Shown here: in pieces, positions 54,138 to 63,699 of the stretch
Position numbering within the stretch: position 1 is the stretch's first letter
How the letters are laid out: the number at the start of each line of letters is the position of its first letter
From: Sediminimonas qiaohouensis DSM 21189
Lineage (GTDB): Bacteria; Pseudomonadota; Alphaproteobacteria; Rhodobacterales; Rhodobacteraceae
Assembly: GCF_000423645.1 (NCBI RefSeq)
Contig: NZ_AUIJ01000004.1
Location: 112,988-176,987 of the forward strand
Reading direction: 5' to 3'
Length of the DNA stretch: 64,000 nucleotides
Notes under the pieces: generated by a model
Databases searched by the model: none
What the model was told of the DNA's origin: nothing
Seen by the model: only the letters and a program-made list of their open reading frames with translations
Position numbers and translations under genes: made by a program

Positions 54138-55067
54138 ATGATTGCGCCGCGCCGTTTCCTTCCATCGATCCGCTCACTCCTGGCACTGGAAGCCGTGGAT
54201 CGCCTTGGCACCGCCACGGCGGCGGCCGATGAATTGTCCCTGACCCATTCCGCCGTCAGCCGTCAGCTCAAGGTTCTGGAAGAGCAACTCGCCGTCAGTC
54301 TGCTGATCCGGCAAGGCAAGCGCCTGCAACTCACGCCCGCCGGCGCAGCCTATGCGCAATCCGTGCGCACCATCCTGAATGATCTAGCGCGCGAAAGCCT
54401 GAACCTGAAGGCGACAGGGTCGCGCGATAGACTCAACCTCGCCATTCTGCCGGCGTTCGGGATGCATTGGCTCAATCCACGGCTCAGGTCGTTCTGCGAT
54501 GCGTATCCGGACATCACCGTCAACCAGACCACCCGAGTCGCGCCCTTCGATTTCGAGCGCGAGAATTTCGATGCGGCGCTGCATTTCGGCGCACGGGATT
54601 GGGCCGGAATGGAATACCTTCCACTGGCCAACGAACGTGTCCTTGCCGTCTGTGCCCCGAATTTCGCCGACGATCTGCCCATGCCGCCCCAACGGTTGCT
54701 CGAGATGCCGCTCTTGCATCTCGACAGCCGCCCAGGCGCGTGGGAGCAGTGGTTCCAGAAACACGGATGTGACGCGCCCCATCTGCGCGGCATGCTGTTT
54801 GACCAGTTCGCCAACATGGTCGAGGCAGCCGCGGCTGGCTTTGGCGCCGCCCTTCTGCCCGATTTCCTTGCCAGCAAGGAGTTGAAGGCCGGGCGCCTGG
54901 CAACCGCCAGTTCCGGATATATGGATGCGGGAGGCACATATTACCTGATCTGGCCGAAATCCAGGACCCCGAGCGAATCCCTGTCGCAGTTGATCGATTG
55001 GCTGTCGCGCTCGGCCGATGTGCCTGCTGGCGCCGTCGCAAAACCGCAGGCAGGTCAGAGCGGGTAA
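54138..55067 (+). CDS. LysR-family regulator, GcvA-like
   Basis: A 309-residue regulator. The HTH (about 8-70) starts FLPSIRSLLALEAVDRLGTA then LSLTHSAVSRQLKVLEEQL, close to the GcvA/AmpR subgroup. The substrate-binding domain (about 95-295) has PFDFERENFDAALHFG and a GFGAALLPDFLASKEL segment, also GcvA-like. GGAGAA lies upstream of ATG 54138. It is divergent from the E1-acyltransferase-ALDH operon and its aminotransferase remnant, and is the likely regulator of that operon. Confidence 0.9.
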   Translation: MIAPRRFLPSIRSLLALEAVDRLGTATAAADELSLTHSAVSRQLKVLEEQLAVSLLIRQGKRLQLTPAGAAYAQSVRTILNDLARESLNLKATGSRDRLNLAILPAFGMHWLNPRLRSFCDAYPDITVNQTTRVAPFDFERENFDAALHFGARDWAGMEYLPLANERVLAVCAPNFADDLPMPPQRLLEMPLLHLDSRPGAWEQWFQKHGCDAPHLRGMLFDQFANMVEAAAAGFGAALLPDFLASKELKAGRLATASSGYMDAGGTYYLIWPKSRTPSESLSQLIDWLSRSADVPAGAVAKPQAGQSG

Positions 55068-55263
55068 GCGCCACCGCTTGCCCGTTTGCAGGGCACGCAG
55101 AGGTTGCACGTCCCTCGGGCGCGACTGTCCCAATCTGTTCCGAAACTCAGACGCGAAACCACGCATGCCGCCGCGCGGTTTATGCCAGACATTTGCATCC
55201 AAACCATTTCTTAATCCCGGGCTCCTACCGTTCGAAAGAGGTCAAAACAAGGAATGGCAGAAA

Positions 55264-55611
55264 ATGTTCAACTTGAAGTTTATCTTGATGGCTTGGGCGG
55301 TGCTATTTTCACCAGGTATCGTAGTAGCTGCGCAAGGGGTCGAAGACACACAAATCCGGCTCGCGCAGGTCGCGGCCCTGGATGGGCCTGCGGCGGCGTT
55401 CGGCCAGGGAATGCGGCTGGGTATGGTTGCAGCATTCGAAGACGCCGGAAAGAACCTCACGCGTACTCGGTTCATGGCCGCCCTGCGCAATCTGGGTTCA
55501 ATCGATTTCGGCGCGGTTACGATGCAGTTCGGCCCAGACGACAACCAAGGCATGGATGATGTCTTTCTGACCAGGATCACCCAAGACGGCGGCTTCGTTT
55601 CCGTCGAATAA
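55264..55611 (+). pseudogene. Internally deleted ABC-type periplasmic binding protein (115 residues left)
   Basis: A signal peptide (about 1-23, ending VVAAQG) leads into IRLAQVAALDGPAAAFGQGM and RLGMVAAFEDAG, the start of the branched-chain-type receptor family. It then jumps to RFMAALRNLGSIDFGAVTMQ and FGPDDNQGMDDVFLTRI, the end of the same family. About 250 middle residues are lost, yet the frame stays open with AAGGA before the ATG, so a short secreted product is still possible. It lies 79 bases upstream of the chemoreceptor gene; a periplasmic receptor partner was possibly lost. Confidence 0.7.
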
Positions 55612-55690
55612 CCCTTGGGCAAGCAAAGGTTGCCCCGCCCGGACCCGGGCGGGCGCGACAACGATATTGATCAATTTCAAGGTGCCCACC

Positions 55691-58384
55691 ATGGCAAAGA
55701 ATAATTCGAACTTACGTCCGCGCGGGCTGCGGCTGTTTTCCAGCATCAGCGCCAAAGTCACCCTGATCCTTGTATCGATGGGGGCCGTATCGGTTCTTAT
55801 CGGGTTCCTTGCGTCCCTTGTTTTCACACGTGTGACCGATGACATGGACGAGTTGACAGCCAAGAAACTCCACACCTTGGCACAAAGCAGTGCGCTTGTC
55901 GCGGCTGCGGACAAGACCAAGAATGCCATGATCACCATGATGCTGGCCCGCCACGAAGACGCGTTGGAGCAAAGCTCCGTGGACGTGGAACAGGCCACGC
56001 AATCCTTGAACGAGATCGTAGCCAACCTCCCCGATGCCACACGTGCACTTGTTGAAGAGGACGCGCGCAGCGCCACCGATATGCTGGCTGAATTGACCCA
56101 TGCCCGGAACATTCAGTTCAAGAACGAGGCAGGTATCGAGACGCAACTGGCAGAATTGCAGATGCAAGCCGCCAAGCTCAAGGGCAACATGATCGAGCTA
56201 TCCGATGACGCGAACTTCAGCTTGTCGGTCGGCGGAGAAGAGACCATGTTCGCCGTCGAAACCACCCTGTCCGAACTTGTCGAGAACCAGTTCGCCACGC
56301 TCCAGACCCTTCTGGAGGCCCGCTCCGAAGTCAATTTGCTCTCGGGCACATTGCTCGCCTACCGGATGACGAACGACTTCGCCACAAAGAACTTTCTGGG
56401 AGATATTACCAAGGCATCCCTGAAGCGGCTGACCGACATCAATGCAGTTTTGGAGGCCAATGAACAAACCGCCCCCTACGCGCAAGCGACAAAGACGGCA
56501 ACGGAGTTGTTCAAGAAGTCTATCAATGGGCGCGGCTCGCGCTTCGTGGGCCCACAGCACGACCTCATGGACGCCCGCCGAAAAGCTGACGCAAGCCTTT
56601 CTACCGCCGTCGACGATATGGTGTACGCACTGACAGTCGCTGCCGAAGACGCCAGCACAAACAACCGGGATGCCATTCAAAGCCTGCTCGACGATGAGGT
56701 TGGCCACATCAATGCACTGTTCGAGATAAGCAGCTGGACAGGCCGATTCCAGGAATCCGCGCTCAAGGTCGTGGTCGCGCCAGGCATTGAAGAGGTGAAA
56801 GCGGCCTCCATCCCCATGCAGCAAGCCGCGAAAGCACTGTACGACTACCGGGATTTCGGTGACGGCCGTCTCGCCGAAGAGCTGACGGCGATTGCCGCGC
56901 TGGCCGACCCCGCAACCGGACTGACCGCCTACAAAATCGCCGCGCTCTCGGCGGATACCGCCGCAGCGAAAGCTGTCACCGCTGCATCGGACGCGGTTTT
57001 GAAAATTGGCAACCGCGTTGCCGAGATCGGAGACGACAGCCAAAGCGAAATCGCAACAATGGCGACGGGAATCCAAAGTGAAGTCGCCCAGGCGGAGCAA
57101 CGCGTAAATCTTTTGCTTGCCATGGCCGGCGCCGTGCTACTTGTCGCGCTTGTTCTCACCCGCCTGATGATTCAGCGCCCGCTAAGGCAGATCAGCGAGA
57201 CTACGGAACGCCTTGCCGGCGGCGACATGCAAAAGGTGACCGGCTTTGACCGCGCCAGTGACGAAGTGTTCCGCATCGCCAACGCGCTTTCTGTGTTCCG
57301 CGATGGCTTGATCGAGAAACAGGAAATGGCCGTGAAGCAGGATGCCGAAAGGCAAGCCCGAATGGCCGAGCAAACAGGCGCCGTTTCTGCCATCGGAAGT
57401 GGGTTGGAGCGACTGTCAAAGGGCGATGTTTCCCTACCTATCGACGGAGAAATGGCGGAGGGCTACGCCAAGCTGCGCGATGACTTCAACCGGGCCCAGG
57501 AAAACCTGCGCGATATGCTGCTCGAAATGAAGCAGGTATCCTCCAGCGTTTTCTCCGGCGCAGCCGAGATCAGCTCCGCATCGGGCGACTTGTCCGGCAG
57601 GACGGAAAACCAGGCCGCGACCTTGGAAGAAACAGCTGCCGCGATCGATGAAATCACTACCAATGTAGACATTTCCGCATCCAATGCCCACGAAGTCGAA
57701 GAGAATCTCGGCGTTGCCAAGAAAGATGCCGAACAAAGCGGCGACGTGGTGCAAAACGCAATTCGCGCGATGCATGAGATCAAGGACAGTTCGGACAAGA
57801 TCTCGCAGATCGTCGGAGTCATCGACGATATTGCGTTTCAAACCAATCTGCTTGCCCTCAACGCCGGTGTAGAAGCTGCCCGTGCAGGAGCGGCCGGTAG
57901 CGGCTTTGCCGTTGTTGCATCCGAGGTCCGGGCACTGGCACAACGATCTTCCGAGGCGGCAATGGAGATCAAGACCTTGATCCACAATGGCGCGTCACGG
58001 GTCGATCACGGCGTGGCGCTGGTCGGAAACGCCGGGGATGCTTTGGTGTCTATGCTTTCGAGGTTCGAAGACGTCTCTGCCATGGTGGCTGGAATCGTAA
58101 ACTCTTCGAATGAGCAGGCGCTTAGCCTCAAAGAGATCAACGACGCCATGGCAAACCTGGATCGGGTCACCCAAGACAATGCCGCAATGGTTCAGCAATC
58201 GACGGCTGCGACATCCAAGCTGAACTCCGATGCGACGACAATGTCAAAGCTTATTGCCCATTTCGTGACCAAGCCTGCCACCGAAGAGGCCGCGACCGAC
58301 CCCGGTCACTTCATCTCGGTCAGGAGCATCGAAACCGAGGTAACGTGCGACCCTGAAGACGGTGCATGCGGGACAGCAGCATGA
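55691..58384 (+). CDS. Methyl-accepting chemotaxis protein
   Basis: An 897-residue transmembrane receptor. TM1 lies about 21-47, a large helical periplasmic sensor about 48-470, TM2 about 471-491, a HAMP domain about 492-545 and a further HAMP-like segment about 570-615. The signalling domain covers about 620-860, with the tip IDDIAFQTNLLALNAGVEAA and FAVVASEVRALAQRS. No CheB/CheR-tethering pentapeptide is evident at the C-terminus, which ends CDPEDGACGTAA. ATG 55691 follows AAGG by eight bases. It opens the chemotaxis operon; its ligand is unknown. Confidence 0.93.
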   Translation: MAKNNSNLRPRGLRLFSSISAKVTLILVSMGAVSVLIGFLASLVFTRVTDDMDELTAKKLHTLAQSSALVAAADKTKNAMITMMLARHEDALEQSSVDVEQATQSLNEIVANLPDATRALVEEDARSATDMLAELTHARNIQFKNEAGIETQLAELQMQAAKLKGNMIELSDDANFSLSVGGEETMFAVETTLSELVENQFATLQTLLEARSEVNLLSGTLLAYRMTNDFATKNFLGDITKASLKRLTDINAVLEANEQTAPYAQATKTATELFKKSINGRGSRFVGPQHDLMDARRKADASLSTAVDDMVYALTVAAEDASTNNRDAIQSLLDDEVGHINALFEISSWTGRFQESALKVVVAPGIEEVKAASIPMQQAAKALYDYRDFGDGRLAEELTAIAALADPATGLTAYKIAALSADTAAAKAVTAASDAVLKIGNRVAEIGDDSQSEIATMATGIQSEVAQAEQRVNLLLAMAGAVLLVALVLTRLMIQRPLRQISETTERLAGGDMQKVTGFDRASDEVFRIANALSVFRDGLIEKQEMAVKQDAERQARMAEQTGAVSAIGSGLERLSKGDVSLPIDGEMAEGYAKLRDDFNRAQENLRDMLLEMKQVSSSVFSGAAEISSASGDLSGRTENQAATLEETAAAIDEITTNVDISASNAHEVEENLGVAKKDAEQSGDVVQNAIRAMHEIKDSSDKISQIVGVIDDIAFQTNLLALNAGVEAARAGAAGSGFAVVASEVRALAQRSSEAAMEIKTLIHNGASRVDHGVALVGNAGDALVSMLSRFEDVSAMVAGIVNSSNEQALSLKEINDAMANLDRVTQDNAAMVQQSTAATSKLNSDATTMSKLIAHFVTKPATEEAATDPGHFISVRSIETEVTCDPEDGACGTAA

Positions 58385-58576
58385 AGACGTTCCCGGCCTC
58401 TGTGCGCTCCAAGCGTATCCGCAAGATACAGACAATTGCCTCGAATTACATAGCCACAACCGCTCTGTACCAGTGCAAATATCGCTTTTTTGCCCAGAAC
58501 AATCCTCCGATTGCCAGCGGCGTGTAACTACTTTTTAAGCCCTGCGGAATAGCATTTCCCTATCACGGACGCATGG

Positions 58577-58894
58577 ATGGCGATAGGCGACATGACTTCA
58601 CCGACAGGCAATTCTCCCGGTACTCAGATCGACTTGCCCGAACGTTTGGATTTCACCGCGTGCGGGGCCTTGTTCGACGCAATCTGCAACCAACGCGGCC
58701 GACCGCTCTTGCTGCAGGCCGGCAACGTAGAGTTCCTGGGAGCACTTGCCGCAGAGATCCTTATTCGAGCCAAAGCCGAATGGCAGACCGACGGCCTTGG
58801 GTTTGAACTGATCAATCCTTCGAAAGGGCTGGTGCAAGGTTTGTCCTTGCTGGGAATTCCTCAAGACACACTGATCCAAGAGGATTTGAAATGA
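58577..58894 (+). CDS. STAS-domain protein of the chemotaxis operon
   Basis: A 105-residue soluble protein with a STAS/anti-anti-sigma-like fold: LPERLDFTACGALFDAIC, then PLLLQAGNVEFLGALAAEIL and a C-terminal helix with GLVQGLSLLGI. The usual phospho-Ser position of anti-anti-sigma factors falls in the VEFLGALAA segment, without an obvious Ser, so phosphorylation is doubtful. ATG 58577 or ATG 58592 could start it. Its stop overlaps the cheY start (ATGA). Its role in chemotaxis, for example as an adaptor, is not established. Confidence 0.78.
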   Translation: MAIGDMTSPTGNSPGTQIDLPERLDFTACGALFDAICNQRGRPLLLQAGNVEFLGALAAEILIRAKAEWQTDGLGFELINPSKGLVQGLSLLGIPQDTLIQEDLK

Positions 58895-59253
58895 CACGCA
58901 TCTTGGCCGTTGACGATTCCAGGACGATGCGCAGCATGCTGCAGGCCACACTGACCGACGCCGGCTTTGAGGTCGACGTTGCCGAGGACGGTGTTGACGG
59001 GCTCGACAAGCTTGAGGGCGCCGCTCCGGACCTGATCATTACGGACATAAATATGCCCCGCCTCGATGGTTTTGGCTTTATCGAAGGTGTGCGGGCCGGA
59101 AGACGGATGGCCTCGGTGCCCATCCTCGTGCTGACGACCGAAACCGGCGAACATCTCAAGCAGCGTGCGCGCGCGTCGGGGGCCACCGGCTGGATCGTCA
59201 AGCCATTCGACGAAACCAAGTTGATATCGACCATCCAGCGGCTTGTGGTCTAG
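58891..59253 (+). CDS. cheY: CheY-type response regulator
   Basis: A 120-residue single-domain receiver. Acidic residues Asp8 and Asp9 (ILAVDDSRTMR) bind Mg, Asp52 in IITDINMPRLDG is the phosphorylation site, Thr84 lies in VLTTETGE, and Lys105 in IVKPFDET. Phosphorylated by CheA, it binds the flagellar switch or acts as a phosphate sink. It overlaps the STAS gene by four bases and precedes cheA by nine. Confidence 0.95.
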   Translation: MTRILAVDDSRTMRSMLQATLTDAGFEVDVAEDGVDGLDKLEGAAPDLIITDINMPRLDGFGFIEGVRAGRRMASVPILVLTTETGEHLKQRARASGATGWIVKPFDETKLISTIQRLVV

Positions 59254-59262
59254 GGGCGCGAC

Positions 59263-61407
59263 ATGAATGATCTCAATGAAATGTTCTTTCAAGAATGCGA
59301 CGATCTTCTCGAAGGATTGTCATCCGGCCTCAATGAACTGGAGAACGGCAGCAACGATGAGGAAATCGTCAATAGCATGTTCCGTGCCGTACATTCCATC
59401 AAAGGCGGCGCCGGTGCATTTGGACTGGACCAGCTGATCGAGTTCTCCCATGCGTTCGAAAACGTTCTCGACGATGTCCGCGCCGTGCGCCTGGCCGCAG
59501 ACGAAAACGTTGTAGCGCTCCTCTTCACCGCCAGCGATCACCTATCTGATCTGGTCGATGCGGCGCGGAACGAGGATCAATTGCCGCCAGAGCAGGGCGC
59601 ATCGATTCTCAGCGATCTCAAACATATGAGCGGGTCACTGGATGATGACTCTCATGCGCATGACGGCCGCGGTGAGGAAGATCCGCCGGCATTTGAACCA
59701 ACGACCCTGACCGTCGATGGCGGGTTGCCTCCACTCGACGACATGCTGTCGCCGACGGCCCCCACACCGCTGACAATCACCTTCAAGGCGCTGCCACAAC
59801 TATACACCAACGGACATGATCCCACATTGTTGTTTCGCAGCCTACAGGAACTGGGCAGCCTGACCATCAATGCCGACCTGTCATCGATCTCGCTGCTGCG
59901 GGATGCACCATGGTCCGCTCCGACACTATCCTGGACAATCGACATTCTCCCCGACGACTCCGTGGACGAGGCCGTAATTCGAGAAGTATTCGAATTCGTT
60001 GAGGGGCTTTGTGAGCTTGAAATCCAGAGCCACGCCTCCGCGCCACCAATCGAAACGCTGCCACCGCTCGAAGAGCATACCCAAGTGCCGCAATCCGGCG
60101 CCCCATCTCTTGGACCGGATCCGCGTGAAACCAAGGAAACCGGCGTCAAACCCGCATCGGGTTCAAAGAAACAACCGGCAGCCCGCTCAAGCACGATACG
60201 TGTTGACCTGCAACGCGTTGATCAGTTGATCAACCTGGTCGGCGAGCTGGTTATTGCCGAAGCCATGCTCCGGCAGTCCATGGATGAAATGCCCCATTCG
60301 GCCAATGGCAGCGTCGATGAGGCGATGAGCCAACTCAAGCAGCTTTCGGGCGCGATCCAGGAAAGCGTCATGGCAATTCGCGCCCAGCCGGTTCGCGGGC
60401 TGTTCCAGCGTATGTCACGCATAGTAAGAGAAACATCAAAGGAAGCAGGCAAGTCGGCGCGGTTGGTCACTATCGGCGACGCGACCGAGGTGGACAAGAC
60501 CGTCACCGAGCGGCTCGTGGAGCCACTCACCCACATGATCCGAAACGCCATCGACCACGGCCTCGAAACACCGGACCAACGCCTCGCCGCGAACAAGGAC
60601 AAGCGTGGCACGGTCACGCTTGAAGCCGCTCACCGATCTGGCCGGGTCGTGATCACGCTCAGTGATGACGGCGGCGGCATTGATCGTGCCAAGGTACGAC
60701 AGATCGCTGAAGACAAAGGGTTGGTCCGGCCGGACGATGACCTGGCAGATGCCGACATAGACAACCTCCTGTTCAGGGCCGGATTCTCGACAGCAAACGA
60801 GGTATCCAACCTGTCGGGCCGTGGCGTCGGCATGGACGTGGTGCGCAACGAGATCCAGTCCCTGGGCGGGCGTGTCAGCATGCAATCGGAACCTGGAAAG
60901 GGAACGTCTGTCACGATTTCCTTGCCGCTGACCCTGGCGGTACTTGAAGGGATGGTCGTGCGCGTGGCGGATCAGACGCTGATTGTCCCCACGCTGTCGT
61001 TGCGCGAAATGCTGCAACCCGGGCAAGCCAGTGTTCACACGTTGTGCGACGGGGATCGCGTTCTTGCACTCAATGACGAGCTTGTACCGATCATCAATCT
61101 CGGGGCTGCCCTTGGATATCGCACAGACCCGGTTTGCCTTGGCCAACAGTCGCTGCTGCTGATCGAAGACGACTCGGGGCGGCGATCTGCTCTCGCTGTT
61201 GACGCGATCGCGGAGCAACGGGAAGTGGTGATCAAGGGGTTGGAGCAAAGCTACCAAAGCATTTCCGGTATCGCCGCGGCCACGATCCTGGGGAATGGAA
61301 GAATTGCCCTCATTATCGATACCGACCAAGTGATTGCTTTGCCCGGCAGGATGGGCGCGGCCGAGCCGCCTGCGCCGGGCGCCACAGGAGATGTAGTTAA
61401 TGCATGA
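59263..61407 (+). CDS. cheA: Chemotaxis histidine kinase CheA
   Basis: A 714-residue kinase. The Hpt domain (about 1-105) has the phospho-His in RAVHSIKGGAGAFGL at His44. A second region (about 160-260) resembles a CheY-binding or linker domain. Dimerisation is about 308-370 (VDLQRVDQLINLVGELVIAE). The ATPase is about 375-560, with HMIRNAIDHGLETP (N box), VVITLSDDGGGID and GRGVGMDVVRNEI. The CheW-like domain is about 565-705. It relays receptor signals to the two CheY proteins. It overlaps cheW by eight bases. Confidence 0.96.
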   Translation: MNDLNEMFFQECDDLLEGLSSGLNELENGSNDEEIVNSMFRAVHSIKGGAGAFGLDQLIEFSHAFENVLDDVRAVRLAADENVVALLFTASDHLSDLVDAARNEDQLPPEQGASILSDLKHMSGSLDDDSHAHDGRGEEDPPAFEPTTLTVDGGLPPLDDMLSPTAPTPLTITFKALPQLYTNGHDPTLLFRSLQELGSLTINADLSSISLLRDAPWSAPTLSWTIDILPDDSVDEAVIREVFEFVEGLCELEIQSHASAPPIETLPPLEEHTQVPQSGAPSLGPDPRETKETGVKPASGSKKQPAARSSTIRVDLQRVDQLINLVGELVIAEAMLRQSMDEMPHSANGSVDEAMSQLKQLSGAIQESVMAIRAQPVRGLFQRMSRIVRETSKEAGKSARLVTIGDATEVDKTVTERLVEPLTHMIRNAIDHGLETPDQRLAANKDKRGTVTLEAAHRSGRVVITLSDDGGGIDRAKVRQIAEDKGLVRPDDDLADADIDNLLFRAGFSTANEVSNLSGRGVGMDVVRNEIQSLGGRVSMQSEPGKGTSVTISLPLTLAVLEGMVVRVADQTLIVPTLSLREMLQPGQASVHTLCDGDRVLALNDELVPIINLGAALGYRTDPVCLGQQSLLLIEDDSGRRSALAVDAIAEQREVVIKGLEQSYQSISGIAAATILGNGRIALIIDTDQVIALPGRMGAAEPPAPGATGDVVNA

Positions 61408-61870
61408 TAACGAAACGGATTCAAACTCCACCAAGCGAGTCGAAATCGTGTGCTTCATGGTCGAAGAACAGGATTTCTGCATCGAAATTTCGCATGTCCT
61501 GGAAATTCGCGGATGGACCAGCACCACGACACTACCGCATGCGCCGGATTTCATACTTGGAATGATGAACCTGCGCGGCACGGTTCTACCCGTGGTAGAC
61601 CTGTCTTTGCGGCTGGGATTTGGCAAGACGGAACCAGGCAAACGCCATGTCATCATAATCGCGCAGATCGATGAAAAGGTCGTCGGTTTTCTGGTCGATG
61701 CAGTGTCTGACATCATTACTGTAGACGAGGCCGAAATGCAGGCCGCGCCGGATGTGTCTTCTGCCCGAACGCAGGCGTTCATACGCGGCGTCTACTCGGT
61801 GAATGATGCCTTGGTGCGCGCAATCGATGTTCGCGCGGTGCTGCCGCAGGGGGCTCGGTTGGAGGCATGA
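61400..61870 (+). CDS. cheW: Chemotaxis coupling protein CheW
   Basis: A 156-residue scaffold. It starts with an acidic leader, then VEIVCFMVEEQDFCIEISHV and GMMNLRGTVLPVVDLSLRLG, the conserved NLRG-x-PVVDL pattern, and VGFLVDAVSDIITVD. It links the receptor tip to CheA. It overlaps cheA at its start and cheR at its end (ATGA at 61867), so the genes are translated as a block. Confidence 0.96.
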   Translation: MHDNETDSNSTKRVEIVCFMVEEQDFCIEISHVLEIRGWTSTTTLPHAPDFILGMMNLRGTVLPVVDLSLRLGFGKTEPGKRHVIIIAQIDEKVVGFLVDAVSDIITVDEAEMQAAPDVSSARTQAFIRGVYSVNDALVRAIDVRAVLPQGARLEA

Positions 61871-62757
61871 CGGAAATTCTCCAGGACGATGCGTCGTCCC
61901 TGATCAGCCCGCAGGATTTTGCAACGGTCGCCACACTGCTGAAACAGATGGCGGGCATTCACCTCAATCCAAACAAACGGGCCATGGTTTCGGGACGTCT
62001 GAACAAGAGATTGAAGGCGCTTGGTCATGGGACGATCAAGTCGTACTGCGCCGCTCTGGAGACGGACGCCAATCCCCACGAACGGGATGCATTCGTTTCC
62101 GCACTCACGACAAACATGACACGCTTCAATCGCGAAGCGCATCATTTCGCGCACCTCACTCAAAACATACTGCCCGAATTGGTCAAATCCGCGCGCGCAG
62201 GAGGGCGCGTTCGGGTATGGTCCACGGGGTGCTCAACCGGGGAAGAAGCCTATGACCTGGCGATCCGAGTTCTGGAGGCCTGCCCGGACGCCGCAAAGCT
62301 GGATTTCCGAATTCTGGCGACGGACATAGATAAAACTGCTCTGGCGACAGCAGAAGCCGGCCTCTATCCCGTGTCGAGCCTGTCGCAGTTCCCCGGCGAA
62401 CGCGTCGATCAGTTCTTTGATCAAAAGAACACGCCAAATGGCATGGCCCAGGTGCGTCAAACCGCGAAAGACCTTATCGCTTTTCGCTGGTTGAACCTGA
62501 ATTCAAACTGGCCGTTTCACGGAAAATTCGACGTCATAATGTGCCGAAACGTCGCGATCTATTTCGATACCGAAACACAAGGCAGGTTGTGGAGTCGCCT
62601 GACGGACCGACTGCAACCCGAAGGGGTTCTCTATGTCGGCCATTCTGAAGCCCTACCAGAGGAAGTTATGGCCCGGGTCCGTATTGATGGGGCCGGAACA
62701 TTTCGACTTTCTTCCGGCTCATCCGAAACGCACCGGAACAACGGAGACCCCCGATGA
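61867..62757 (+). CDS. cheR: Chemotaxis protein methyltransferase CheR
   Basis: A 296-residue enzyme that methylates glutamates of the receptor using SAM. The N-terminal helical domain (about 10-80) is followed by TNMTRFNREAHHFAHL, the SAM-binding motif RVWSTGCSTGEEAYDLAIRV, LDFRILATDIDKTALATAE and FDVIMCRNVAIYF. The N-terminal position and length are normal. ATGA overlaps join it to cheW and to the second cheY. The matching methylesterase cheB is not in the window. Confidence 0.96.
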   Translation: MTEILQDDASSLISPQDFATVATLLKQMAGIHLNPNKRAMVSGRLNKRLKALGHGTIKSYCAALETDANPHERDAFVSALTTNMTRFNREAHHFAHLTQNILPELVKSARAGGRVRVWSTGCSTGEEAYDLAIRVLEACPDAAKLDFRILATDIDKTALATAEAGLYPVSSLSQFPGERVDQFFDQKNTPNGMAQVRQTAKDLIAFRWLNLNSNWPFHGKFDVIMCRNVAIYFDTETQGRLWSRLTDRLQPEGVLYVGHSEALPEEVMARVRIDGAGTFRLSSGSSETHRNNGDPR

Positions 62758-63140
62758 GCTTGAAAGACAAACTTCACATCCTGGTCGTTGACGACATGTC
62801 GACCAGCCGGGGGCTTCTCACCCAAGCGCTTGATGAAATCGGTGTTCGGCACTACCGGACGGAAAACGATGGCGAAGCGGCATGGCGTAGCCTGGCGGCC
62901 AAACCCGTTCACCTGGTTATTTCCGATTTCAACATGCCCCGGATGGACGGCCTGCAATTGCTTGAGGCGATCCGCTCGCACAGGGCGATTGCGCGCACTG
63001 GCTTCATCCTCGTCACCGGGCGTGCCGATCAGGACCTGATCGACCGCGGGGCGCGCCTGGGCATGAACAACTACCTCAAGAAACCGTTCCAAGCCGTCCA
63101 ACTCAAGGCCTGCATCGAAAAAGTCGTCGGCCGCCTCTGA
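62754..63140 (+). CDS. Second CheY-type response regulator
   Basis: A 128-residue receiver. Asp13 and Asp14 lie in LVVDDMSTSRG, the phospho-acceptor Asp58 in VISDFNMPRMDG, Thr88 in LVTGRA and Lys110 in YLKKPFQ. It differs clearly from the first CheY, so one may drive the motor and the other drain phosphate. It overlaps cheR (ATGA). Confidence 0.93.
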   Translation: MSLKDKLHILVVDDMSTSRGLLTQALDEIGVRHYRTENDGEAAWRSLAAKPVHLVISDFNMPRMDGLQLLEAIRSHRAIARTGFILVTGRADQDLIDRGARLGMNNYLKKPFQAVQLKACIEKVVGRL

Positions 63141-63154
63141 ACAAGGGTTTTCTC

Positions 63155-63502
63155 GTGTCTTATCGTCCAACATCCCGAATTCTGCATATCCTTGCCGAAG
63201 AAACCGACGACCTCTCCGTGATCGCGCAGACGCTCGACCAGATGATCCCGGACGTCATCGAGAAACTGCCAAGCGGCGCGCATGGAGCGGCCGATCTGCA
63301 GCGCGTGGATGCCTTGTGTCAGCATCTGAAGGATATCTCGAGTACGTTGAAGACAATGGCGGTTCTGATCGATGCCGAAGCGGAACTGGAAATCGCTACG
63401 CTGATCAATGAGGTCCGTCTCGATTATTTCAAACGTCGTTTGCGCGACGACCCCGTCGCGCCGGAGTTGGGTTTGGGCCACGGCCAGATTCAACTGTTCT
63501 GA
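63155..63502 (+). CDS. Small chemotaxis-operon protein of unknown function
   Basis: A 115-residue soluble, mostly helical, acidic protein starting at a GTG with AAGGG seven bases upstream. It contains VIAQTLDQMIPDVIEKL and LQRVDALCQHLKDISSTLKT, and ends GHGQIQLF. No named family is recognised. It starts 14 bases after the second cheY and belongs to the operon by position. Helical helper proteins such as CheZ-like phosphatases occur at such sites, but no active-site pattern was found to support that. Confidence 0.7.
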   Translation: MSYRPTSRILHILAEETDDLSVIAQTLDQMIPDVIEKLPSGAHGAADLQRVDALCQHLKDISSTLKTMAVLIDAEAELEIATLINEVRLDYFKRRLRDDPVAPELGLGHGQIQLF

Positions 63503-63567
63503 TCGCGCAACCAACTGACCGTGGCCGTCCCGTCGCCCGGACCTCCAGCCCAAGAAAGTCAACCGCC

Positions 63568-63699
63568 ATGCAGCAAACGGCCAAAACCACGACCCCGCCC
63601 GCCAACAGCGCGGCCGAAGAAGTTGATTATCCAGCGCAGCAAATCCTGGCCTCGGCGACGGATTTCCGGAGCTATGCCCGAAAGTTGGTGACGGCGTGA
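63568..63699 (+). pseudogene. Start of a chemotaxis-operon gene, probably cut by the IS256-family element
   Basis: ATG 63568 opens 43 codons: MQQTAKTTTPPANSAAEEVD, then YPAQQILASATDF, a normal-looking start with a polar N-terminal tail. The last ten codons (RSYARKLVTA) and the stop fall where the terminal repeat of the IS element is expected, right before the transposase stop. So the original gene probably continued and is now separated. The product is not recognised; its place after CheR and CheY suggests another chemotaxis component. The ribosome site is weak. Confidence 0.55.
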
